Shown here in pieces: positions 10,028-16,062 of a stretch of DNA of 64,000 nt. The notes under the pieces are model-generated. The model made no database searches. It saw only the letters and a list, made by a program, of their open reading frames with translations, and was not told the origin of the DNA. Source of the stretch: Prolixibacteraceae bacterium (GTDB lineage: Bacteria > Bacteroidota > Bacteroidia > Bacteroidales > Prolixibacteraceae); NCBI GenBank assembly GCA_028683385.1, contig JAQUIJ010000014.1, forward strand, positions 1 through 64,000, given 5' to 3'. The translations under genes were made by a program, and so were the position numbers. Each line of letters opens with the position of its first letter. The stretch's first letter is position 1.

Positions 10028-10058
10028 ATAATATTTAACGGCACTTGTTAAATATTAT
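10028..10058. terminator. 12-bp perfect inverted repeat after abiEii
   Basis: ATAATATTTAAC at 10028-10039 is exactly complementary to GTTAAATATTAT at 10047-10058, with a 7-base loop. It lies 12 bases after the toxin stop codon. It has no clear T-run, so it could be a weak terminator or a binding site. Confidence 0.45.
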
Positions 10059-10135
10059 CGTAAATTTAGCTTAGATTTTTTATCGAGGTAAAAAGAATTA
10101 ACGCAGCTTTTCTTTTGTTATAGAGGTGGAAATTG

Positions 10136-10163
10136 AAAACCCTGGTCATAGACTAGGGTTTTT
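10136..10163 (+). terminator. Rho-independent terminator
   Basis: AAAACCCT pairs with AGGGTTTT and is followed by further T residues. It closes the abiE unit and separates it from the small-gene array. Confidence 0.65.
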
Positions 10164-10251
10164 GTGTTTATCCTATACGAATTAGAAATATATTCTATCT
10201 GTCTCAGGCTTCTTTTATAGTTTTCTGAGCAAACGAAATTTATAGAAGTAC

Positions 10252-10534
10252 TACTCTCACTTAATTTATCACAAAGGTATTTACGCATTCCGGAAAAGTC
10301 AAGGGTGGCTTCGGTAATCAGTTCCCTTCGATACGCCTGTTGGTCACTCAGGGAACGGATTACCTCGCCACACTTTGTGCTCGGTCAAAAACCGAACACC
10401 CTTCGACTGCTTTGCGCTCAGGGATCGTTCGGTTTTGTGACATTCGCCCTTGACTAGAATCCGGTCTGCTCAATGGTTCACGGTTCAAAATTAACCGGCG
10501 AGCCAGTTGCCAAAATAAGTCCGCAAGGCAGCGG
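10252..10534 (+). repeat. Long repeat L1 of the cassette repeat family
   Basis: First of three long copies (others at 13230 and 15801). It begins TACTCTCACT and ends GCAAGGCAGCGG, nine bases before the ATG at 10544. Outer arms near 10290-10306 and 10446-10463 are inverted (CCGG..GTCAAGGG against CCCTTGAC..CCGG). Between them lie two hairpins: 10313-10327 with 10350-10364, and 10387-10397 with 10427-10436 (ACCGAAC with GTTCGGT). The last 39 bases equal the short repeats found before five other genes. Confidence 0.85.
10272..10302 (-). promoter_or_regulatory. Putative leftward promoter in L1
   Basis: On the minus strand the sequence reads TTG, 20 bases, TACCTTTG, which fits the Bacteroidota promoter pattern TTG-N19/20-TAnnTTTG. 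The equivalent positions in the two other long copies keep the match. No expression evidence exists; it would read out of the array. Confidence 0.4.
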
Positions 10535-10543
10535 CAAAATCAA

Positions 10544-10978
10544 ATGAAAGATTCAAATAGATGGGAAATTGTTTCCACGTATTCAACCAAACAAGCTGTT
10601 GATGACGGTTTTCTTGTAAAGGTTGCAAGTGAATCATCAAAGGAAGTAGGGATTAAGTTTCCGGTTTACCTCACACGTGCCGTTTGGGACAAATACGTTG
10701 AAGTTCCGAAAGGAATGGAGCAAGTTCAAAACCTTTCAGGTCGTCTTTGGGATGTACTGTTCATGTTTGCCTTTCATGCCCGAAATGTTTCTTCCAACTT
10801 TTTACAGTTCGATTTTATCAGTTTTATGCCTGATGAAGGTAATTGGGAACCCAATGAAAAGCTTGAATCCCCCGAAAATCGCCTTAACCGGTTGGTGACT
10901 CTCAAAGCCGTGATTCAGGCGCAGGATTTTGATGATCCGTCACCGGCTATTTTCATCATGAAACCTAATGAAGATTGA
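10544..10978 (+). CDS. DUF6573-like protein, first cassette gene
   Basis: The 144-residue cytosolic protein resembles the DUF6573 family found on plasmids and conjugative elements: FPVYLTRAVWDKYVEVP (about 39-55) and GRLWDVLFMFAFHAR (about 66-80) are the recognisable blocks. The function of the family is unknown to me. Its ATG is 9 bases after long repeat L1. Its stop is two bases before the ATG of the next small gene, so 10544-11491 looks like one operon of three genes. The location within an oriT-linked small-gene array suggests a role during or after transfer, which is inference. Confidence 0.75.
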   Translation: MKDSNRWEIVSTYSTKQAVDDGFLVKVASESSKEVGIKFPVYLTRAVWDKYVEVPKGMEQVQNLSGRLWDVLFMFAFHARNVSSNFLQFDFISFMPDEGNWEPNEKLESPENRLNRLVTLKAVIQAQDFDDPSPAIFIMKPNED

Positions 10979-10980
10979 TT

Positions 10981-11250
10981 ATGGCAACCCAAAAATCTTC
11001 AGAAAACTTCCTCCAGTCGGGGGAAGTTTCTTTTAAAGGCTTTATTGCCGGACTTGCTGAATCCAAAGACAAGTACAACCGGCATAAAAGCATGGTACTT
11101 TATGGATCTACCTTTGTTATTTCAGCTTACAAAACCGGCGAAAAGCTGTTAGTAAAACAGGAGTTCAACATTGACGAACTGACCAAAGCCCGAAGGTTTT
11201 ATAGGTCGATCCGCTTTTTCAAGAATCATTCAATCTGGTTTCAGGAATAA
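10981..11250 (+). CDS. Small hypothetical protein
   Basis: An 89-residue protein not recognised. I chose the ATG at 10981 (MATQKSSENF) rather than the TTG six bases upstream. The protein is basic and lacks signal peptide or membrane segments. It lies two bases after the DUF6573-like gene and 13 bases before the next gene, with no repeat copy between them, so the three are probably co-transcribed from L1. Confidence 0.65.
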   Translation: MATQKSSENFLQSGEVSFKGFIAGLAESKDKYNRHKSMVLYGSTFVISAYKTGEKLLVKQEFNIDELTKARRFYRSIRFFKNHSIWFQE

Positions 11251-11263
11251 AACAAAGTATATT

Positions 11264-11491
11264 ATGGAAAAACATTGGACAGCTTATCTGCCGGAAGCCG
11301 GTAGGATAATGAGAAAAGGTGAAGATATTCAGTATCAGCATCGGTTATTAGTTCAGGCCAAAAAGGAAGTTCAACAGCTAAACCGGAAAATTGCTGATTT
11401 GGAAGATGAAGCTTTCCAAATGGCAAGAACGGATTGGTCTATTGAAGAAATTACAGAAGCCAAACAGAAAGCCAAACAAAAGATAACCTAA
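11264..11491 (+). CDS. Small coiled-coil protein
   Basis: A 75-residue protein, not recognised. The centre (about residues 25-50) has a heptad-like, charged pattern (LVQAKKEVQQLNRKIADLED) suggesting a coiled coil. It ends with a Lys/Gln-rich helix. It is the last gene of the three-gene unit and is followed by a strong terminator. Confidence 0.6.
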   Translation: MEKHWTAYLPEAGRIMRKGEDIQYQHRLLVQAKKEVQQLNRKIADLEDEAFQMARTDWSIEEITEAKQKAKQKIT

Positions 11492-11501
11492 CTTAACAAC
11501 T

Positions 11502-11523
11502 GGGGCAGTTTTGCCCCTTTTTT
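11502..11523 (+). terminator. Rho-independent terminator
   Basis: GGGGCA and TGCCCC form a 6-bp stem around GTTT, followed by seven T. It ends the 10544-11491 unit. Confidence 0.8.
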
Positions 11524-12194
11524 ATTCGTGATAAACCCATTTCCTCCCAAAGTCCAAAATCAAATAACAGAGCGGCAATCTCCATGCCTGCGGCCAGTAG
11601 CTTTCCACCGTCCGTCGTTCCCAAGCTCACGCTCCACTTCGTCCCACCTTATTTGCTCTCCGGCCACTGTCATCCACCAGCCTCGGCATCCCACGCAAGA
11701 GAGGTTGATTCCATTTCATTCCATCAACCACACTTGCTTTTTCCTTCCCACATGAAACAGAAAGTGTGGCATAACCCAATCCCCAAAAAGTGAAAACCTA
11801 TTTTGATTATGAAAACGGTTTTGCTCCCCAATGATTAGCCTTGCAGCTTTTTGAGTTTTATTGGTAAATCATCATTTTGGCACCGTATAATCTTCACCTT
11901 AATCACTTTTCTACAGTCTTTGACATACATCTTCAATCAACTGATCAGGGTATTCTGAGGTGATTGCCAAATCAGTGCAATTCAATGGCCTTCAGAAACC
12001 ATTATTAAACCTGTTCGGGTAATTGCACTGCTTAACCTCCGATGAAGCACTTCCGTTTTTCAAGCACAAACTTTCGTATGCCTTTCCGGTAATGGCTTTT
12101 CGGGTCAAGCTGGCCATAACTAATTTTTAAGGTCAGTTAGATTTATCTGCAAAGGTTGGACACGTTTTTGGCGTTCGGTACCCTCAATCAAGGA
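11524..12194. other. Gene-poor interval
   Basis: No convincing gene here. The only open frames (around 11528-11793) are Pro/Ser/His-rich translations without recognisable features and in a C-rich stretch. One 10-bp perfect inverted repeat is present: CAGTGCAATT at 11973-11982 against AATTGCACTG at 12021-12030. It could be a regulator or recombination site. Confidence 0.5.
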
Positions 12195-12285
12195 TTTTCC
12201 CGGCATATCCTTGCTGCGCGGCGGTATTCCAGTTCCTCCCTGATTGCGCCAAAATCCGCGTCCTGCTTAACCTGGCATATAATTT
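12195..12285 (+). repeat. Leader element B1
   Basis: Shares three ordered blocks with 12830-12928: a TTTCC(C)GGCATATCCT block, GGTATTCCnGTTCCT, and GCATATAATTT. Each copy lies upstream of a small gene, here the one at 12306. It is distinct from the GCAGGGCAGCGG repeat family. Confidence 0.6.
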
Positions 12286-12305
12286 TAACTTTAAAAATTT
12301 ACGTT

Positions 12306-12614
12306 ATGACAACTTTTGAAAAACATTACATCGGAAAAGGAACTCAAGTAACAGATCTTGACATCGTAAAAGTAGTTCTCCCAGTAGAAGGCATCGAAGC
12401 AGCAATATTCGAAAAGGAAGGAATCAAATACCTTGGTTTCGAAGTGGCCAAAATGAAAACTCCTGACAAATTCGGCAGAACACACACCTGCTACTACCAG
12501 ACCAAAGTTTACACCGAAGATGCACCTGCTGCAGAGCCAGAAAAGCAAAAAAAAGCTAAGAAAGCTTCGAAGAAAGAACCAGCGGTGCCGGAAGAGGATG
12601 ATCTACCGTTCTAA
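12306..12614 (+). CDS. Small protein with SSB-like acidic C-terminal tip
   Basis: A 102-residue protein starting at ATG 12306; the open frame extends further upstream but that part overlaps leader element B1 and has no coding look. The N-terminal half (FEVAKMKTPDKFGRTHTCYY, about residues 47-66) recalls a small family of Bacteroidota mobile elements. The tail is Ala/Lys-rich and ends PEEDDLPF, matching the acidic DDxPF tip by which single-stranded DNA-binding proteins recruit partners. No OB-fold signature can be confirmed by eye. A role on single-stranded DNA during conjugation is inferred from the tip and from proximity to oriT. Confidence 0.7.
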   Translation: MTTFEKHYIGKGTQVTDLDIVKVVLPVEGIEAAIFEKEGIKYLGFEVAKMKTPDKFGRTHTCYYQTKVYTEDAPAAEPEKQKKAKKASKKEPAVPEEDDLPF

Positions 12615-12622
12615 AAACTTTC

Positions 12623-12644
12623 AAAAAGGCCGAAAGGCTTTTTT
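12623..12644 (+). terminator. Rho-independent terminator
   Basis: AAAAA(G)GCC, tetraloop GAAA, GGCTTTTTT; the stem has one bulged G. It lies 8 bases after the stop of the SSB-tip gene. Confidence 0.7.
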
Positions 12645-12829
12645 GTTGGTCGTCAAAATATGGGACTTTATTTGAAAGTTCAGATTCAAATTAACCACGT
12701 TACCCGAAACGACTGATTCCGATAACCTTTATAGCTGATCAGTTAAGCGTTTTCATTGCTTGTTTTTACAAAAATTATACGCGAAGATGCAGGGTCCATT
12801 CGGAACTGCTTCGCAGATTACACAAAGAA

Positions 12830-12928
12830 TTTCCGGCATATCCTAAAAAATGTTCCATTTTTCTTAACGGTATTCCGTTCCTGTTTGTGTATTCCGAAGT
12901 GGCCCCAACGGCGAAAAGCATATAATTT
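12830..12928 (+). repeat. Leader element B2
   Basis: Second copy of the B leader: TTTCCGGCATATCCT at 12830-12844, GGTATTCCGTTCCT at 12869-12882 and GCATATAATTT at 12918-12928. It precedes the 56-residue gene at 12943. The sequence between blocks is not conserved with B1. Confidence 0.6.
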
Positions 12929-12942
12929 CTAAAAACTATCGC

Positions 12943-13113
12943 ATGAAAACTTACACTTCAAAATCAGCCAAAGAAAATCAGGATAACAGTTCAGTTTGGG
13001 AAGCATTTACGGAGTATTTGAACTCAGTTTATTTCGAAGGTGCAGTCGAAACCCTCGAAGAAGAACTAATAAAATTTGAATATGCAGCTTATTTGAGTTG
13101 TTACGGGAATTAG
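12943..13113 (+). CDS. Very small acidic protein (56 aa)
   Basis: ATG 12943 to TAG 13113 encodes 56 residues, MKTYTSKSAKENQDNSS at the start and YAAYLSCYGN at the end. It is not recognised. Support comes from the B2 leader 14 bases upstream, a plausible acidic helix (VETLEEELIKFEYAAYL), and two hairpins at its end. The final 25 bases of the gene are part of a perfect 18-bp hairpin that has the stop codon in its loop. Confidence 0.6.
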   Translation: MKTYTSKSAKENQDNSSVWEAFTEYLNSVYFEGAVETLEEELIKFEYAAYLSCYGN

Positions 13114-13131
13114 CCGTAACAACTCAAATAA
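13089..13131 (+). promoter_or_regulatory. Perfect 18-bp hairpin over the stop codon
   Basis: TTATTTGAGTTGTTACGG at 13089-13106 is exactly complementary to 13114-13131. The 7-base loop GAATTAG contains the TAG stop of the 56-residue gene. It is not followed directly by T residues, so it is not a plain terminator. Confidence 0.75.
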
Positions 13132-13138
13132 ATTCATA

Positions 13139-13161
13139 AGGCTAAAGCCTCATTTTTTTTT
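13139..13161 (+). terminator. Rho-independent terminator
   Basis: AGGCT AA AGCCT followed by CA and a run of nine T. It closes the 12943 gene. Confidence 0.75.
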
Positions 13162-13229
13162 GTTTTGTTTGTTTGTGTGCATATGTGTGTAATAGATTGA
13201 TAATCAACAAACAGTAATTTAAGGAGGTG

Positions 13230-13511
13230 TACTCTCACTCAATTGTTGAGCAAAGTTATTTACGCATTCCGGAAAAGTCAAGGGTGGCTTCAGTCATCCT
13301 TTTCCCTTCAATATGCCTATCGGATAGTCCAGGAACGGATCACCTCACCACACTTCGTGCTTGGTCAAAAACCGAACGCCCTTCGACTGCTTTGCGCTCA
13401 GGGAAGGTTCGGTTTTATGACATTCGCCCTTGACAAGAATCCGGTCTGCTCAATGGTTCTCGGCTCAAAATTAATTGGAGAGCTAGCCAAAATAAATCCG
13501 CAGGGCAGCGG
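13230..13511 (+). repeat. Long repeat L2 of the cassette repeat family
   Basis: Second long copy, starting TACTCTCACTC and ending CGCAGGGCAGCGG eight bases before ATG 13520. The inner hairpin is AAAAACCGAACGCCCT (13367-13382) against AGGGAAGGTTCGGTTTT (13400-13416). The upstream stem-loop seen in L1 (10313-10364) has decayed here. The outer arms GTCAAGGG and CCCTTGAC are kept. Confidence 0.85.
13251..13281 (-). promoter_or_regulatory. Putative leftward promoter in L2
   Basis: Minus strand reads TTG, 20 bases, TAACTTTGC, an exact match to the Bacteroidota -7 pattern TAnnTTTGC with correct spacing. It would transcribe leftward, towards and antisense to the 12943 gene. Confidence 0.45.
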
Positions 13512-13519
13512 TAACCGAA

Positions 13520-13729
13520 ATGCAAAAATATTCCAATGATCCAAAGCAGATCAAAGCCAGATTTGATTCCAGTTGTTCCAAATGCGTTGCCAAAATCAGC
13601 AAAGGTCAGGAAATTTATTACTGGCCATCTTCCAGAGAAGTGTTTTGTCTGAAATGTGGCGAAGGATCTTACAATGAATTTCTGGCTTCTGTTCAGGATG
13701 AAGAAATTTACCAGAGTTGGTATCGGTGA
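13520..13729 (+). CDS. Small zinc-ribbon-like protein
   Basis: A 69-residue protein with two CxxC pairs, SCSKC (about residues 18-22) and FCLKCGE (about 41-47), which should bind one zinc ion. The spacing between the pairs and the intervening IYYWPSSREV resemble zinc ribbons of small phage and plasmid proteins. Its ATG lies 8 bases after L2 and it has its own terminator. DNA, RNA or protein binding is possible; the target is unknown. Confidence 0.7.
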   Translation: MQKYSNDPKQIKARFDSSCSKCVAKISKGQEIYYWPSSREVFCLKCGEGSYNEFLASVQDEEIYQSWYR

Positions 13730-13734
13730 AAAGG

Positions 13735-13757
13735 GAGGCGAAATGCCTCTTTTTTTT
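13735..13757 (+). terminator. Rho-independent terminator
   Basis: GAGGC, loop GAAAT, GCCTC and a run of nine T, immediately after the zinc-ribbon gene and just before the next repeat copy. Confidence 0.75.
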
Positions 13758-13759
13758 AT

Positions 13760-13798
13760 CGGCGAGCCAGAAGCTCATATAAATCCGCAGGGCAGCGG
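13760..13798 (+). repeat. Short cassette repeat S1
   Basis: CGGCGAGCCAG...AAATCCGCAGGGCAGCGG, 39 bases, the compact form without the 23-base internal hairpin. Ends 8 bases before ATG 13807. Confidence 0.8.
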
Positions 13799-13806
13799 TA
13801 AATCAA

Positions 13807-14292
13807 ATGTTGAAGTTTTTTGAAAATGTGACAACGCTAATTGAACTTAGGAAAGAGTACCGGAGGTTGGCATTTATCTATCATCCAGACAAAGGTGGTG
13901 ACACTGTGCTGATGCAGATTCTGAACGACAGGTATGACCGGCTATCTGAAAAATTCATTAAAGAAAATGTCGATTTTTCTGAAGGGCGAAAGGAATATGA
14001 GATGCAGGTTTCGGAAGAAATCCGCGAGATGTTGGACCGCATCATGTTTTTGCAAGGAGTGGATATTGAAGTCATCGGCGGGTGGATCTGGATTACCGGA
14101 AATACGTTTGCTGTCCGGACAACATTGAAAAGCCTGGGATTCATATTCAGCCATCCAAAAACTGCCTGGTACTGGCACAAAGGAGAATACCGGAAGAAAA
14201 GCGGAAAGATTCAATCCATGGATGAGATGAGAGATTTCTGGGGTTCTCAGAAGATTGAAACTCAACCCGAAATATCCAATCAATTAAATTAA
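13807..14292 (+). CDS. J-domain-like protein
   Basis: A 161-residue protein with an N-terminal J-domain-like region: YRRLAFIYHPDKGGD (about residues 18-32) contains the HPD triad that stimulates DnaK ATPase, followed by a helix NDRYDRLSEKF. The C-terminal part holds the string WIWITGNT and KSLGFIFSHPKTAWYWHKG (about 91-126), a small domain often seen in phage and plasmid proteins. The start is 8 bases after repeat S1. A chaperone-recruiting role on a mobile element is plausible; the partner is unknown. Confidence 0.75.
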   Translation: MLKFFENVTTLIELRKEYRRLAFIYHPDKGGDTVLMQILNDRYDRLSEKFIKENVDFSEGRKEYEMQVSEEIREMLDRIMFLQGVDIEVIGGWIWITGNTFAVRTTLKSLGFIFSHPKTAWYWHKGEYRKKSGKIQSMDEMRDFWGSQKIETQPEISNQLN

Positions 14293-14299
14293 TCAACAG

Positions 14300-14360
14300 G
14301 GCGTGCCAGACCAAACCTGAGTTTACCGAAGGTTGCCCAAATAAGTCCGCAGGGCAGCGG
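14300..14360 (+). repeat. Short cassette repeat S2
   Basis: GGCGTGCCAG...AAGTCCGCAGGGCAGCGG, 61 bases, with the inserted hairpin AACCTGAGTTTACCGAAGGTT. Ends 8 bases before ATG 14369. Confidence 0.85.
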
Positions 14361-14368
14361 CATTTCAC

Positions 14369-14563
14369 ATGAATATGGAATTAGATATTGCAACCACCGA
14401 TAGGCTTCTCAATGCCATCATGTTCTGTTTAGGTCCTTCATTAGACGACAACAGCATCAGGGAATTACCCTGGTTACTTGAACTGGCCGAGTCTTATAAT
14501 GAAATCGTTGCTCAGTTGCCAGTTGGATGGAGATTAGACCATCATCAGCTTATTAATTTTTAA
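14369..14563 (+). CDS. Small hypothetical cassette protein (64 aa)
   Basis: Not recognised. The 64 residues are acidic and leucine-rich (RLLNAIMFCLG, WLLELAESYNEIV), probably two or three helices, cytosolic. Support comes from the repeat S2 exactly 8 bases before the ATG and the next repeat 7 bases after the stop. Confidence 0.65.
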   Translation: MNMELDIATTDRLLNAIMFCLGPSLDDNSIRELPWLLELAESYNEIVAQLPVGWRLDHHQLINF

Positions 14564-14570
14564 ATCACTT

Positions 14571-14631
14571 GGCGTGCCAGACCATCCCTGAGTTAACCGA
14601 AGGGTGCCAATATAAGTCCGCAGGGCAGCGG
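14571..14631 (+). repeat. Short cassette repeat S3
   Basis: GGCGTGCCAG...AAGTCCGCAGGGCAGCGG, 61 bases, with insert hairpin CCCTGAGTTAACCGAAGGG. Ends 9 bases before ATG 14641. Confidence 0.85.
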
Positions 14632-14640
14632 CAAAACAAA

Positions 14641-14826
14641 ATGTATAATCCGGAATTCGAACACAAACACATTAAAGGAATGACTTGCCAGATTGTAAAA
14701 GAAACGAAGCGAGGTTGGCAGGTTTTGCAACAGGACAATCCCCGAAAAAAACCTAAAACCCAATTTTTTGATGCCATTTACTTTTCGAAAGATAAAGGTG
14801 TCTGGCGAAAAATTATTTCTCAATAA
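14641..14826 (+). CDS. Small hypothetical cassette protein (61 aa)
   Basis: Not recognised. The frame is open further upstream from a TTG at 14569, but that part translates repeat S3 itself, so ATG 14641 (MYNPEFEHKH) is preferred; it keeps the 9-base spacing used by the other cassettes. The protein is basic and begins with a beta-rich pattern (GMTCQIVKETKRGWQVLQQ). The next repeat begins 9 bases after the stop. Confidence 0.65.
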   Translation: MYNPEFEHKHIKGMTCQIVKETKRGWQVLQQDNPRKKPKTQFFDAIYFSKDKGVWRKIISQ

Positions 14827-14835
14827 ATATAACCT

Positions 14836-14873
14836 GGCGTGCCAGATGCCAATACAAGTCCGCAGGGCAGCGG
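14836..14873 (+). repeat. Short cassette repeat S4
   Basis: GGCGTGCCAGATGCC...AAGTCCGCAGGGCAGCGG, 38 bases, compact form without insert hairpin. Ends 9 bases before ATG 14883. Confidence 0.85.
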
Positions 14874-14882
14874 CAATATACC

Positions 14883-15236
14883 ATGAATTATTATTTCTTA
14901 GATGTTAGTGCCTATACCGCACAGAAGAACAATGCAGAAAAAGAAGCCGTTGACTTGATTCAAAAGTTTCACCGCTTCGTTATTTCAGAAGAAGATTTAA
15001 AGCCACTTGTTGAATTTCTGACTCAGCAGATCGACCGTATCAACAAAAAGCATAAACGATGTACCGATATCCGGTTTAGTTTCAAGGAAGGATATTCAGA
15101 AGGAAACTGGATTTTCGAGTTTTGCGATAGTTACAAGATTTCATTCCGGCTGATCAGCAAAGGCATGGAAAAGATCACAAACGGCCAGTGCCTTTCAAAG
15201 CCTGAATGGGCCGTATCACAACTTACTTTATTTTAA
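14883..15236 (+). CDS. Hypothetical cassette protein (117 aa)
   Basis: Not recognised. No signal peptide or membrane segment; a helical N-terminal half (EKEAVDLIQKFHRFVISEED) and an aromatic beta-rich C-terminal half (GNWIFEFCDSYKISFRL). The ATG is 9 bases after repeat S4 and the next repeat starts 7 bases after the stop. Confidence 0.65.
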   Translation: MNYYFLDVSAYTAQKNNAEKEAVDLIQKFHRFVISEEDLKPLVEFLTQQIDRINKKHKRCTDIRFSFKEGYSEGNWIFEFCDSYKISFRLISKGMEKITNGQCLSKPEWAVSQLTLF

Positions 15237-15243
15237 TTCATCC

Positions 15244-15303
15244 GGCGTGCCAGACCAGCCCTGAATTAACCGAGGGTGCCAACAAAAGTCCGCAGGGCAG
15301 CGG
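15244..15303 (+). repeat. Short cassette repeat S5
   Basis: GGCGTGCCAG...AAGTCCGCAGGGCAGCGG, 60 bases, with insert hairpin CCCTGAATTAACCGAGGG. Ends 8 bases before ATG 15312. Confidence 0.85.
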
Positions 15304-15311
15304 CAATACAT

Positions 15312-15719
15312 ATGGATTATTTAGTAGTTGGTTCAAACGGTTTCTCCCAGGCGGGCGATCCGGATTATTTCGCCAAAGCGAAAATCGAACTTCGGATTTT
15401 ACTTGATTTTTTGCAAACAAATTATCCTGTTCCAGATGAATTTGCTTCAAATACTTATTATGACATCAAAGCTTTCAACCATGATTTTGGAACTTATCAT
15501 GAGGTAGTTGTCATCTTTGATGACCATTATCTTTCCACTCTGGAGGATTCCGAATCGGAATCAGATAATGAGTTGTTTGACAAGTTCTGGAACTGGTTTA
15601 ATTCGGTTGAATCAGTTGATCTGGAATCGGAAGGACTAACCACCCAGATACGGTTGGCTTACCAGAAAACACTGGACATTGAAAAAGGTGATCATCTGAA
15701 AGTTATTCGGGTAGCCTGA
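15312..15719 (+). CDS. Hypothetical acidic cassette protein (135 aa)
   Basis: Not recognised. The frame is open from 15276, but the first 12 codons would translate repeat S5; ATG 15312 (MDYLVVGSNGFS) keeps the 8-base spacing. The protein is strongly acidic, with LEDSESESDNELFDKFW in the middle, a composition seen in some DNA-mimic anti-restriction proteins; that comparison is composition only. It is followed by a terminator. Confidence 0.65.
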   Translation: MDYLVVGSNGFSQAGDPDYFAKAKIELRILLDFLQTNYPVPDEFASNTYYDIKAFNHDFGTYHEVVVIFDDHYLSTLEDSESESDNELFDKFWNWFNSVESVDLESEGLTTQIRLAYQKTLDIEKGDHLKVIRVA

Positions 15720-15729
15720 ATTTCAAAAG

Positions 15730-15750
15730 AAGGGTTAATAACCCTTTTTT
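15730..15750 (+). terminator. Rho-independent terminator
   Basis: AAGGGTT, loop AAT, AACCCTT and T-run, 10 bases after the stop at 15719. Confidence 0.75.
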
Positions 15751-15800
15751 ATTCGTTCATAGGTTTTCATCAGATCCAACTGCTGTTTTATAGGTTTTTT

Positions 15801-16053
15801 TACTCTCACTCAATTTTAACGCAAAGTTATTTACGCATTCCGGAAAAGTCAAGGGTGGCTTTTCCATACGCACTTTCCACCAACGCCACGCTTCGCGCTC
15901 GGTCAAAAACCTAACGCCCCCCTCGACTGCTTCGCGCTCAGGGGCGTTAGGTTTTATGACATCCGCCCTTGACAAGAATCCGGTCTGCTCAATGGTATTC
16001 GGCTCAAAATTAATCGGCGAGCCAGATGCCAAAATAAGTCCGCAGGGCAGCGG
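15801..16053 (+). repeat. Long repeat L3 of the cassette repeat family
   Basis: Third long copy, 253 bp, starting TACTCTCACTC and ending CGCAGGGCAGCGG nine bases before ATG 16063. It lacks about 30 bases of the left hairpin seen in L1. The inner hairpin is a perfect 15-bp stem, AAAACCTAACGCCCC (15906-15920) with 15941-15955. Against L1 and L2 the stem base pair changes G-C to T-A on both sides (CCGAAC/GTTCGG becomes CCTAAC/GTTAGG). Confidence 0.85.
15822..15852 (-). promoter_or_regulatory. Putative leftward promoter in L3
   Basis: Minus strand reads TTG, 20 bases, TAACTTTGC, identical in layout to L2. Confidence 0.45.
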
Positions 16054-16062
16054 TTAATAACA

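Noticed and set aside
11528-11793. Possible 69-75 residue proteins
   Set aside because: Pro/Ser/His-rich translations without recognisable domain, leader or repeat; two overlapping frames equally open.
12156-12305. N-terminal extension of the SSB-tip protein
   Set aside because: The extension overlaps leader element B1, starts without a good signal and has no coding character.
13227-13539. Open frames covering long repeat L2
   Set aside because: Both frames translate the repeat itself, and the equivalent frames are not preserved in L1 and L3.
13760-15303. Integron attC sites
   Set aside because: The repeats lie 5' of genes at fixed distance, lack the GTTRRRY/RYYYAAC core pairs, and there is no integron integrase in the window. 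A functional analogy cannot be excluded.
15757-16032. Minus-strand open frame over long repeat L3
   Set aside because: It reads through hairpins and repeat arms and is not kept in the other copies.
10252-16053. CRISPR array
   Set aside because: Repeats are separated by whole genes of different length, not by short spacers, and no cas genes are present.
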